DNA of 53,269 bases from a bacterium (lineage in GTDB: Bacteria > Vulcanimicrobiota > JABDET01). Below are positions 16,892 through 24,754 of this stretch, in pieces. Below the pieces are notes generated by a model. The model worked only from the letters and a program-made list of their open reading frames with translations, did no database searches and was not told the origin of the DNA. The stretch's first letter is position 1. Every line of letters starts with the position of its first letter. The position numbers and the translations under genes were made by a program. Where the stretch lies: assembly GCA_021800275.1 (NCBI GenBank), contig JAJYZB010000015.1, positions 1-53,269 of the forward strand. The letters are read 5' to 3'.

Positions 16892-18153
16892 GAATTTTAA
16901 AAAAAATTTTTTTTATGTGCCTGATTTTAGCAATCCTTGGGTTAGGACTCGGACTATACTTGGCGTTTAAACTCGATCAACCTTACACAAAATCTGAACC
17001 TTCATGGGAAACGGCTCTACGAGTGACTTTTAAGCCTCAAACATTTTTCCCGGGGAAGACCAATTTATACATCTTAATTCTGGGAACAGATAATAACTGG
17101 ACACAGCAGGACATTCTATACACCAAAGGAACGCGTTCTGATACCACTATGCTGGCTCATGTGGATTTGAAGCATAAAACCATCAAAATCCTCAGTATTC
17201 CCCGAGACTTATACGTTTATATTCCGGGAGACTGTTACAGGGGAGATTGTTATGACAAGATCAATGCTGCGACTGCTGTGGGAGGGGTTCCTCTTTCAGA
17301 AAAAGTCGTGGCATCTCTTACCGGTGTTCCAATTGATTATTATGTCCGAATCAAAACCACGGGACTGATCAATTTTGTGAATGCCATCGGCGGAATTTAT
17401 GTTTATGTGGATGAAAACATGAATTATGTGGACCACTGGGGACACCTTAAAATTCACTTAAAAAAAGGATGGCAGCATTTAAATGGACAGCAGACAGAAG
17501 AATTGGCGAGGTTCAGACATGATCCTCTTGGAGATTATGGCAGAATTCAGAGGCAGCACCGGATCATTAAAGCTATCATGAAAAAGCTGGAAAGACCCAG
17601 TGTTCTTGTCCATATCATTCACATTGTTCAAGTTGCAAAACAAAGCATCGAAACAAATTTAATGTATCCCCAGATCCTTGCCCTTGCTAATTTATTTAAA
17701 CACGCGACCACTGACAGCTTAAAAATTTACACGCTTCCGACTCGCCCTAAAAACGTCAAAATTTTCGGAACATGGGTGAGTTACGTTTTCCCCGATCCTG
17801 TTCGAGACAAACAAATGCTGAAAAAATTTCAATCTGATGTTTTCTTTCCTCACAAACCGATAGGAGTGAGTGTTGAAGTATTAAATGGAAATGGCACCCA
17901 GGGAGCGGCCAAAAAAATAGCAAAGAAACTTGAAAAGCATGGGTTTACCATCAGCCACGTCGGAAACGCGTCCAACTTCAATTATGTTGATACCCTTATC
18001 ATTGATCACGAGGTTCACCCTCACAAAAAAGTGGTCAAAAAAATCCTGCCCATGCTGGTCTCTAAATACTTCCCCAATGCCCAAACTCAAAATGACCCAA
18101 AGCCAAAGCCCAGGCCAGCAGATCTAACGATTGTGATCGGAAAAAGCCTTTAA
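16888..18153 (+). CDS. LytR-CpsA-Psr (LCP) family protein with LytR C-terminal domain
   Basis: 421 residues. One N-terminal membrane helix (about 6-27), then an extracytoplasmic LCP domain: ILGTDNN, RSDTTMLAHVD, SIPRDLYVYIPG, KINAATAVGG and ARFRHDPLGDYGRIQRQHR, with the Arg/Asp residues that bind polyprenyl phosphate. The C-terminal part (about 328-420; VEVLNGNGTQGAAKKIAKKL) is a LytR_C domain. LCP enzymes move glycopolymers from lipid carriers to peptidoglycan or other acceptors. In a diderm the acceptor is uncertain. The periplasmic part is unusually Lys-rich. It overlaps nadD by 4 nt. Confidence 0.93.
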   Translation: MRILKKIFFMCLILAILGLGLGLYLAFKLDQPYTKSEPSWETALRVTFKPQTFFPGKTNLYILILGTDNNWTQQDILYTKGTRSDTTMLAHVDLKHKTIKILSIPRDLYVYIPGDCYRGDCYDKINAATAVGGVPLSEKVVASLTGVPIDYYVRIKTTGLINFVNAIGGIYVYVDENMNYVDHWGHLKIHLKKGWQHLNGQQTEELARFRHDPLGDYGRIQRQHRIIKAIMKKLERPSVLVHIIHIVQVAKQSIETNLMYPQILALANLFKHATTDSLKIYTLPTRPKNVKIFGTWVSYVFPDPVRDKQMLKKFQSDVFFPHKPIGVSVEVLNGNGTQGAAKKIAKKLEKHGFTISHVGNASNFNYVDTLIIDHEVHPHKKVVKKILPMLVSKYFPNAQTQNDPKPKPRPADLTIVIGKSL

Positions 18154-18220
18154 AAAAACTTCCTCAAAAAGGGTTTAAATCTTTAATTCGTGAATTTTAA
18201 CTCAAGGAGAATTTAAAGAA

Positions 18221-18694
18221 ATGCCTGAAAAACACGAAGGTGCTCAAGAAGAACCGCTTAAAAATGTCCACCTAAAGGACCTGGTTAATATCAGACAAAC
18301 CATGAATGACCTGTTTTCAGATTTATTTTCGGGGAAACCAATTCGCTCTCTTCTCTCTCAAGAACAGTGGTTTCCGCCTGTTGATATTTATGAAAACAAA
18401 GAGTTCATTTATATCCTGATGGATATTCCAGGAATGACCGCAAAAGATATTGACATTACAGCAACACAGGACAGCATTGTCATTAAAGGTGAAAGGAAAC
18501 CCGTAAAAGAAGTCGGCACAGAAAACTACATTTTAAAAGAACACTCTTATGGAGAATTCAGTCGCTCAATTCCGCTTCCCTATCCCATTAAACCCAGAGA
18601 AATAAAAGCAACTTACAAAGATGGAACCCTTGAGCTGAAACTCCCCAAAACAAAATCGGGAAAAGGAAAAACCATTCGAATTGATGTTGAGTGA
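18221..18694 (+). CDS. Small heat shock protein, Hsp20/alpha-crystallin family
   Basis: 157 residues. A variable N-terminal arm precedes the alpha-crystallin domain (about 50-148): PPVDIYENKEFIYILMDIPG, IVIKGERK, YGEFSRSIPLP and IKATYKDGTLELKLPK. It is an ATP-independent holdase. AAGGAG lies upstream with slightly long spacing. The gene ends against htrA, suggesting a two-gene protein-quality unit; the 67 nt before it show no strong promoter. Confidence 0.95.
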   Translation: MPEKHEGAQEEPLKNVHLKDLVNIRQTMNDLFSDLFSGKPIRSLLSQEQWFPPVDIYENKEFIYILMDIPGMTAKDIDITATQDSIVIKGERKPVKEVGTENYILKEHSYGEFSRSIPLPYPIKPREIKATYKDGTLELKLPKTKSGKGKTIRIDVE

Positions 18695-18699
18695 ATAAA

Positions 18700-19878
18700 A
18701 TGAACTGGAAACATCATGTTTCGCATTTCTTAATCGTATTTATTGCGGCTCTCAGCGCCTCTCTATTAACTCTTTTCCTGACTGTCCACATCTTAAAAAG
18801 CCGCACCAGAGCCATTATCCCTCTTTTTTCCAACCATGCTCCTGCTTTAATTTATAAAGGAGGGCCTAATATCGTCAGTGCGGTTAAAAAATTAGGACCT
18901 GCTGTCGTCAGCATCAATACTGTTTCTATTGTGAATCCTTCTGCCCCTAATTTGGGACAATTTCCGGGCATGGGTCATTTTTTTTCTCGATTCTTTGGAG
19001 ACAACAATTTCCTAACTCCTTTTTCACAGCCTTATGAAGCTGAAGCCGCTGGCTCCGGCGTCATCATCAGCCAAAATGGACTTGTCGTAACCAATCAACA
19101 TGTCATAAACAAAGCCACTTCTATCACGATCACCCTAACCAATCATCAAGAATTCCAGGGAAAGGTTATCGGGGCAGACCGCCTTTCTGATATCGCGGTT
19201 GTAAAAATTGTCCACCCTCCTAAAAATCTACCTGTCGCTGTCCTTGGAAACTCGAACCACCTGCAGATCGGTGAATGGGTTATCGCCATTGGAAATCCTT
19301 ATGGTTTTGAAAATACGGTTACAGCAGGGGTTTTAAGCGCTCTTGGGAGAAAGATAACGGCAGAAGGAAGAGATTATGAAGATCTCCTTCAAACTGATGC
19401 TGCTATCAACCCTGGAAACTCTGGCGGACCGCTCGCGGATCTAACTGGAACAGTGATCGGAATCAATACCGCGATTATTAAACGCGCTCAAGGAATTGGT
19501 TTTGCCATACCCATCAATATTGTAAAACGAGTGGCTACAGAGCTCATTGAAACAGGGCATATGCGCTGGCCATTCCTGGGCATCCAGATGAGTTTTTTAA
19601 CACCTGAAATCGCCAAGTATTTAAAATGTCCGGTTCTCTATGGAGCTGTCGTGTATAAAGTCATTCCCCATTCTCCAGCACAGAAAGCGCACTTAAAAAG
19701 CGGAGATGTCATTGTTTCAATCAATGGACAAAAAACAAAGAACCCCACTGATCTAGCGGATTTAATCAGGCAGTTCAGGGTTGGAGATAAAATTCAACTT
19801 GAATTTTATCGAGATGGGAAACTTTTAACCAAAGATTTAGCTCTTGGAGTCAGACCCGAGTCACTTCTTGCAAAATAA
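18700..19878 (+). CDS. HtrA/Deg-type periplasmic serine protease with PDZ domain
   Basis: 392 residues from the ATG at 18700; a GTG at 18691 overlapping the hsp20 stop is the alternative. An N-terminal membrane anchor is followed by a trypsin-like domain with catalytic His134 (VTNQHVIN), Asp164 (LSDIAVVK) and Ser241 (NPGNSGGPL). A single C-terminal PDZ domain (about 285-385) includes VIPHSPAQKAHLKSGDVIVSING. This DegS/DegP-like layout degrades or senses misfolded envelope proteins. Pairing with hsp20 fits stress defence. Confidence 0.94.
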   Translation: MNWKHHVSHFLIVFIAALSASLLTLFLTVHILKSRTRAIIPLFSNHAPALIYKGGPNIVSAVKKLGPAVVSINTVSIVNPSAPNLGQFPGMGHFFSRFFGDNNFLTPFSQPYEAEAAGSGVIISQNGLVVTNQHVINKATSITITLTNHQEFQGKVIGADRLSDIAVVKIVHPPKNLPVAVLGNSNHLQIGEWVIAIGNPYGFENTVTAGVLSALGRKITAEGRDYEDLLQTDAAINPGNSGGPLADLTGTVIGINTAIIKRAQGIGFAIPINIVKRVATELIETGHMRWPFLGIQMSFLTPEIAKYLKCPVLYGAVVYKVIPHSPAQKAHLKSGDVIVSINGQKTKNPTDLADLIRQFRVGDKIQLEFYRDGKLLTKDLALGVRPESLLAK

Positions 19879-19886
19879 TTAGCTCC

Positions 19887-20981
19887 TCAGGAAGAGATGC
19901 ATACTCTATTTTTGCCGCTGCCTTTTGCTAAATACAGAGCCTTGTCTGCCATGCTGATTAACATGGTTTCATCCTGGGCATGGTGGGGATAAACAGCGAC
20001 TCCAAGACTGATGGTCACCATTCTGTGATCGGAAAATCCAGGAAAAACATGCTGACTTATCATTTCTCTTATTCTCTCTCCTGCTTTAGAGGCTTGTTCC
20101 AAATTTGCCCCAGGAAGAATCACATTAAACTCTTCTCCTCCTGTGCGAGCAGCGGTATCAATTCCCTCTCTCATACACTTCAAAACACAGAGCGCCAGAT
20201 CTTTTAAAACTCTGTCTCCTTGAGGATGTCCATATTGGTCATTGATCTTTTTAAAATCATCAATATCTATTGCCAGCAGGGCAAGAGGTTGATTAGATCG
20301 GGCTGAACGATGAAGCTCTGACTGCAGGGTTTGACGGAAAAATCTTTTATTGTAAAGTCCTGTTGTCTCATCTGTAACAGAGGTTACCTGTAAATAAAAA
20401 GATTCTAACGCTTTCCCAGCCATGCTGGATAAAGGCTCTAACATCTCCAAATAGAGGCGACGAACCCCTTGATCAAGAGCCACGAAACCTAGAAAAGAAT
20501 TCTTTTCCATCAAAGGAACCAGATAAAGAAGTTTCTCTTTCTTCAGTCTCACGTTTAAACTTGGAAAAGAGGTTTCAAATAAAGGGGTATTAAATTCTGG
20601 AAAGGGGACCACTGATTTTGAAAGTTGCAACGCCCAGTTCGCCGCATTTTCAGTAAAAAGAGGGGGAAAGGATTCAGGATTTTCTATTCCTGCTGAATCA
20701 TCGAGGCGAAGCTCATTTCTATGACGGGCATAGATGAAAATTCCCCCCCTTGGGCTGCTGGTTACTTTTAAAAAAAAAGATAAAATATAAGAAGTTAATG
20801 CCCTGAAATCAAAAATATTTTCCTGTCCCTGCTCAAACTCACTTAAAACTTTTAAAACCTCTTTGTTTTTTTTTACAGGTCGTGTTGTGTAATAATACGC
20901 TAGCAGAAAGAGCAGAAGATTAATTCCTAGGCCGCCAATTCCAATCGCAAAGAATATAAACCCCACGAAAACCCATTTCAA
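19887..20981 (-). CDS. Membrane-anchored GAF-like/GGDEF diguanylate cyclase
   Basis: 364 residues from a TTG start. One N-terminal membrane helix (about 4-30), a GAF-like sensory region (about 55-195) and a C-terminal GGDEF domain (about 200-362). DETTGLYNKRFF, AIDIDDFKKINDQYGHPQGD and the active motif GGEEF (281-285) indicate c-di-GMP synthesis. The RxxD inhibitory site is not intact (Glu at the Arg position). The gene converges on htrA with 8 nt between stops and is divergent from mraZ. Confidence 0.92.
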   Translation of the reverse strand: MKWVFVGFIFFAIGIGGLGINLLLFLLAYYYTTRPVKKNKEVLKVLSEFEQGQENIFDFRALTSYILSFFLKVTSSPRGGIFIYARHRNELRLDDSAGIENPESFPPLFTENAANWALQLSKSVVPFPEFNTPLFETSFPSLNVRLKKEKLLYLVPLMEKNSFLGFVALDQGVRRLYLEMLEPLSSMAGKALESFYLQVTSVTDETTGLYNKRFFRQTLQSELHRSARSNQPLALLAIDIDDFKKINDQYGHPQGDRVLKDLALCVLKCMREGIDTAARTGGEEFNVILPGANLEQASKAGERIREMISQHVFPGFSDHRMVTISLGVAVYPHHAQDETMLISMADKALYLAKGSGKNRVCISS

Positions 20982-21050
20982 ACTTGTTTCCGCAAACCCT
21001 TCTACTCCCCGTTTCTGTTAATTTCCTGTGGACAAACCCCTTGACAAATA

Positions 21051-21059
21051 TGGTATAAT
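21051..21059 (+). promoter_or_regulatory. Extended -10 promoter of the mraZ/dcw operon
   Basis: The sequence TGGTATAAT gives a perfect -10 hexamer (21054-21059) with the TGn extension. It lies 46 nt before the mraZ ATG at 21106. A TTGACA at 21041 is only 7 nt upstream and cannot be its -35; the extended -10 may suffice. Placement upstream of the MraZ repeats supports it. Confidence 0.65.
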
Positions 21060-21076
21060 GATAAAAGGGAGGATTG

Positions 21077-21111
21077 TGGAGCATAGTGGAGCACAAAAGA
21101 GTACAATGGAA
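21077..21111 (+). promoter_or_regulatory. MraZ operator: 10-bp-spaced TGGAG-like repeats
   Basis: Four copies of a TGGAG-like pentamer recur every 10 bp: TGGAG at 21077, TGGAG at 21087, AAGAG at 21097 and TGGAA at 21107. They lie between the -10 box and the start of mraZ. MraZ proteins bind TGGGN-type repeats at this place to control the dcw operon. The fourth copy overlaps the mraZ start codon. Confidence 0.7.
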
Positions 21112-21576
21112 AGCACCCTTAAGTTTGTTGGAGAATTTGCTCACACCCTTGATCCCAAGGGCAGAATCATCGTGCCTTCTAAATATAGAGACTCCCTTGG
21201 GGCAAAGGTCTATCTCGTCAAAAGCTGGGAAAAAGAATGTATTTACATTTTACCTCAAAATGAATGGGAAAGAATCATGAAAGAGTACCTGGAAAACATC
21301 AGTCCTTTTGATGAAGAAGGACAAGAGTTTCGCCGATCTCTTGCTTCAGATGTTGAGGACTCTGAGATGGACAAACAAGGGCGGATTTTTATTCCACAAA
21401 AATTGAGAACTCATGCGGGAATAGAAAGTGCTGTCACTATTCTTGGAGTTCTAAACAGGCTTGAGCTTTGGGATACTGAAAAATGGAGAAAACAAAAAGA
21501 GGGTAAACCCTTTAAGCAGTTGGCAAGACAGGTTGAGAACCGTTTCAGTGCTGCACATACCGGTACTTCTAGATAA
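21106..21576 (+). CDS. mraZ: Transcriptional regulator MraZ
   Basis: 156 residues from the ATG at 21106. A longer frame from 21028 would include the promoter and is rejected. Two AbrB-like repeats carry the DxxGR motif: HTLDPKGRIIVPSKYR and SEMDKQGRIFIPQKLR. MraZ is a ring-shaped DNA-binding protein that represses its own operon through the upstream repeats. First gene of the division/cell-wall cluster; its end overlaps rsmH. Confidence 0.95.
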   Translation: MESTLKFVGEFAHTLDPKGRIIVPSKYRDSLGAKVYLVKSWEKECIYILPQNEWERIMKEYLENISPFDEEGQEFRRSLASDVEDSEMDKQGRIFIPQKLRTHAGIESAVTILGVLNRLELWDTEKWRKQKEGKPFKQLARQVENRFSAAHTGTSR

Positions 21577-22429
21577 GGTGGTGGAATTTATGGAACCATT
21601 GGAGGGCAAGCGGATTTTAGATGCTACCGTAGGTACAGGCGGACATTCCGAGGTTTTTGCGAAAAAACTTGGGACTGGAACTCTGGTTGCCATGGATCAA
21701 GATCTTGAGGCTTTAGAAATTGCGAAAACTAGATTAAAAAATTCAGTTTGCCAAATTCTATTTCTCCACTCAAACTTCTCCCGGATGAAGGAATCGGTCC
21801 AAGCAGGAGATGTTCAAAAATTTGATGGGATTTTAATGGATTTAGGTGTTTCTTCTCTGCAGCTGACAGATTCAGACAGAGGATTCAGTTTTCAAAAAGA
21901 TGAGGAACTGGATATGAGAATGGATAAGCGGCAGCCTCTAACCGCAAAAGGGGTTGTCAACACATATAATGAGCAGTCTATCAGGGGCCTTTTGCAGGAG
22001 TACGGGGAAGAGCCTTTTGCCAAAAGAATTGCTGCCGCTATTATCCATTACCGCAGAAAGAAAAAAATCGAAACAACAGGGGAGCTGGCTAGTATCGTTA
22101 AACAAGCAGTCCCAAGAAAAGCTTGGCCTAAACATATTCAACCCGAAACTCGAACTTTTCAAGCGATACGCATCGCTGTAAATAACGAACTTGAAAGTTT
22201 AAAACAAGGACTTGCTCAAGCCGTTGAACTTTTAGATGCCAGAGGGAAACTGCTCGTTTTAAGTTATCACTCTCTTGAAGATCGAATTGTAAAACAATTT
22301 TTCAAAAAATGCGACCCCTTTGTCTTTAAAATTTTGACCAAAAAACCCCTTGTCCCAGAAAGAGCAGAGGCAAGTCAAAATCCCCGGTCCAGATCGGCTA
22401 AACTTCGCGTTCTTGAGCGTGCAGCATGA
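21548..22429 (+). CDS. rsmH: 16S rRNA (cytosine-N4) methyltransferase RsmH
   Basis: About 293 residues if started at GTG 21548, giving the usual MLHIPVLLDKVVEF opening. The frame is open to 21461 with TTG codons, so the start is uncertain. Class I methyltransferase motifs: DATVGTGGHSE, DGILMDLGVSSLQLTDSDRGFSF, PETRTFQAIRIAVNNEL and LLVLSYHSLEDRIVK. It methylates N4 of C1402 (E. coli numbering) in 16S rRNA. It overlaps mraZ by 29 nt and ftsL by 4 nt. Confidence 0.95.
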   Translation: MLHIPVLLDKVVEFMEPLEGKRILDATVGTGGHSEVFAKKLGTGTLVAMDQDLEALEIAKTRLKNSVCQILFLHSNFSRMKESVQAGDVQKFDGILMDLGVSSLQLTDSDRGFSFQKDEELDMRMDKRQPLTAKGVVNTYNEQSIRGLLQEYGEEPFAKRIAAAIIHYRRKKKIETTGELASIVKQAVPRKAWPKHIQPETRTFQAIRIAVNNELESLKQGLAQAVELLDARGKLLVLSYHSLEDRIVKQFFKKCDPFVFKILTKKPLVPERAEASQNPRSRSAKLRVLERAA

Positions 22430-22821
22430 AGCAATCTCTTGCCAGGAAACTCTATTATGAAGAATCTTTCGTGCCTCGAGTTTTACCCAAGAAAAAGAAG
22501 GGCTGGGCTTATGTAGCCAGGGTTATGGCGGTTTGCATCGCGCTTTTTACTGCTGGCTTCCTCATTTATCTAGGCCTTTGCTCTAGAATTGTCCAGGAGC
22601 AGTATGCCCTTGATAGAGTTCAAAATAAACTGGCTGTGTTAAACAATCGTCATCTTATCCTTGAAATACAGGTAAAAAAATTAGATTCATTGAGCAGAAT
22701 TGGAAGAATTGCTAGAACGAAAATGGGAATGGTTTTCCCAAAGCATAGATTGTACATTGAGCTGCAGAAAGGCTCTCAAGACAAGATATGGGGGTTCACG
22801 AAGAAAATTGTCATGCCATAA
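22426..22821 (+). CDS. ftsL: Cell division protein FtsL-like
   Basis: 131 residues, recognised mainly by layout and position. A basic cytoplasmic tail (KKKK) and one membrane helix (about 29-52) are followed by a periplasmic coiled-coil segment with ARTKMGMVFP, like the leucine-zipper/AxxxLGM region of FtsL. FtsL links FtsB and FtsQ and activates FtsWI at the septum. ATGA overlap with rsmH at 22426. Downstream lies a structured non-coding element before ftsI. Confidence 0.8.
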   Translation: MKQSLARKLYYEESFVPRVLPKKKKGWAYVARVMAVCIALFTAGFLIYLGLCSRIVQEQYALDRVQNKLAVLNNRHLILEIQVKKLDSLSRIGRIARTKMGMVFPKHRLYIELQKGSQDKIWGFTKKIVMP

Positions 22822-22849
22822 AATGTTTTTGCCATCACCTCCCCTTGTT

Positions 22850-22951
22850 CACTCCCTCCTGTATGCGGAGAATCTTCAGTCAGGAGATTCAGTATTGAGC
22901 ATACGGAGAGGGAGTGTCTCCTTACTGCTTCTGCTTTAAGGAGTTTTTTTT
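22850..22951 (+). promoter_or_regulatory. Two-hairpin element with terminator-like end between ftsL and ftsI
   Basis: A near-perfect inverted repeat pairs 22850-22866 with 22899-22916. It encloses a smaller stem (GAATCT with AGATTC). Immediately after, CTCCTTA (22918-22924) pairs with TAAGGAG (22937-22943), followed by eight T (22944-22951). This has the form of an intrinsic terminator or attenuator inside the dcw operon. The same AAGGAG is the only Shine-Dalgarno-like sequence upstream of ftsI, 20 nt from its ATG. Structures are seen; regulation is inferred. Confidence 0.6.
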
Positions 22952-22963
22952 AGTGACAATCTC

Positions 22964-24754
22964 ATGGTTCAAGAAAAATTTGAAAAAAAACTAAAAGAAA
23001 GAAAAAGCACAAAACGAATTCTGCTGGTTTTTTATTTTGTTTTTTGGAGTTCTGCGCTTTTATCTTTTCGCCTTTTTCAGCTTCAGGTCATTGACTCAAG
23101 TAAATTTCAAAGGCTTGCGCGAGATGAACATACTGAAAAAATTAAAATTCACGCGCTGAGAGGTGAAATTTTTGACAGGCACGGAAAAGTGCTTGTCATC
23201 AGTGTCCCAGGATACTCTGAAGCCGCGTTCCCGCCTAAAATCAAAAATAAATTAAAAACCGCAGAGACTCTTGCTTCCATTTTGCGGCTGCCCGTTAAAT
23301 CTGTGATTTCAAGGCTCAGTTCGACTTCATCTTTTGTGTGGATCCGACGGAAAATTTCTCCCCAAAAAGTTGAAAAAATAAAAAAACTGTCGCTCCCTGG
23401 ATTAGAACTAATCCGGGATTCTACAGGAAAACAGATCTATCCCTCCGGCAGTCTGGCTTGCGATATCCTCGGTTTTACAGGAATTGACGATCAAGGACTT
23501 GATGGAGTTGAGCTGTACTACAACAAGATCCTAAAAGGCAAAAACGGGTATATCGAAGCAGAAACAGATGAATTGGGCAGAATTCTGCCTGATGGTAAAA
23601 CCAAAATAATTCCACCTGTGTCTGGAGCAGATTTAATTCTGACAATCAGCAGCAGAATCCAGTATCTTGCTCAAGAGGCATTGAAAAAATGCGTTCTATC
23701 GCATCATGCAAAAAATGGCTCCATTATCGTGATCAACCCAAACAATGGAGAGATACTGGCTCTAGCAAACTATCCTGCCTTTAATCCAAATGTCTATTGG
23801 AAATATTCCCCTTCAGTTCTCAATGATCTGGCTGTATCCGATCTTTATGAGCCTGGCTCTACGGGAAAATTATTCACTGCTGCCGCAGCATTAAACTCCA
23901 GAAAAATAACCATGTCCGAAAAATTTTTGGCTCATCCCTTCATTAACGTCGATGGTTGGAGAATTCATAATGCCGCTGACGGTCTTGAACCCACTAAACC
24001 CATGCACACCATCAAAAGAATTATTCAAGATTCACTTAATGTTGGCGCAGCTTCTATCGCCCTGAAAATTGGAAAGAAAACGTTTTACCAAATGTTATAC
24101 AAATTTGGATTGAATGGTTTAACAGGCATCGATCTTCCAGGAGAAGCATACTGCCTGTTTCCCGGTTACAAAAGAGCTCGCAAAATTGACCTGGCTACAA
24201 TGTCTTATGGCCAGGGTATTGCCCTCACTCCAATTCAACTGGCAAGAGCTTACAGTGTTGTGGCTAATGGAGGATATTTAATACGACCCCACGTTTTAAA
24301 AGAAGCAGTTTTTCCTGATGGAACAGTTTTTAAGACTCCTGAGCAAAAGGGACAAAAAATTTTGAGCAGAAAAACTGACCAGGATTTGAAATATCTTTTT
24401 TCTCTCGTGATAAAAAAGGGGACAGGAACAATGGCTCAAATGCGATATTATTCCGCGGCAGGCAAAACAGGCACAGGCTCTATCGCAAAAAATGGGGTGT
24501 ATCTTCATGGAAAATACACCGCTTCTTTTGTTGGATTTGTTCCTGTTAAACATCCTAAACTTCTTATTCTCGTAAAAATTACAGAACCGCAGTATCCTTA
24601 CTGGGGAGGCACAGTGGCAGCTCCTGTTTGGAAAAATCTTGCAGAAAAAACACTGTGGTATCTTGGGATTCCACCGACAAAAGGAAGAATTAAAATCAGC
24701 TTGAACAATAACTTAAAAGATGAAGCTTTCGGTTCTCATTCAAAATTTAAATGA
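22964..24754 (+). CDS. ftsI: Peptidoglycan transpeptidase FtsI (PBP3 class)
   Basis: 596 residues. N-terminal membrane helix (about 19-40), class B dimerisation region (LRGEIFDRHGKVL) and C-terminal transpeptidase domain. The active-site motifs are all present: SxxK with Ser299 (GSTGK), SLN at 357-359 and KTGT at 501-504. It cross-links septal peptidoglycan and works with FtsW. It has no close Shine-Dalgarno; see the structured element upstream. No PASTA domain. It overlaps murE by 35 nt. Confidence 0.95.
   Translation: MVQEKFEKKLKERKSTKRILLVFYFVFWSSALLSFRLFQLQVIDSSKFQRLARDEHTEKIKIHALRGEIFDRHGKVLVISVPGYSEAAFPPKIKNKLKTAETLASILRLPVKSVISRLSSTSSFVWIRRKISPQKVEKIKKLSLPGLELIRDSTGKQIYPSGSLACDILGFTGIDDQGLDGVELYYNKILKGKNGYIEAETDELGRILPDGKTKIIPPVSGADLILTISSRIQYLAQEALKKCVLSHHAKNGSIIVINPNNGEILALANYPAFNPNVYWKYSPSVLNDLAVSDLYEPGSTGKLFTAAAALNSRKITMSEKFLAHPFINVDGWRIHNAADGLEPTKPMHTIKRIIQDSLNVGAASIALKIGKKTFYQMLYKFGLNGLTGIDLPGEAYCLFPGYKRARKIDLATMSYGQGIALTPIQLARAYSVVANGGYLIRPHVLKEAVFPDGTVFKTPEQKGQKILSRKTDQDLKYLFSLVIKKGTGTMAQMRYYSAAGKTGTGSIAKNGVYLHGKYTASFVGFVPVKHPKLLILVKITEPQYPYWGGTVAAPVWKNLAEKTLWYLGIPPTKGRIKISLNNNLKDEAFGSHSKFK

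Noticed and set aside
21041-21059. TTGACA-TATAAT as a standard -35/-10 pair
   Set aside because: The spacer is only 7 nt; the TGn extension of the -10 is the better explanation.
21028-21105. Longer mraZ with 26 extra N-terminal residues
   Set aside because: The extension would contain the -10 promoter and MraZ repeats. The MraZ fold starts at the ATG at 21106.
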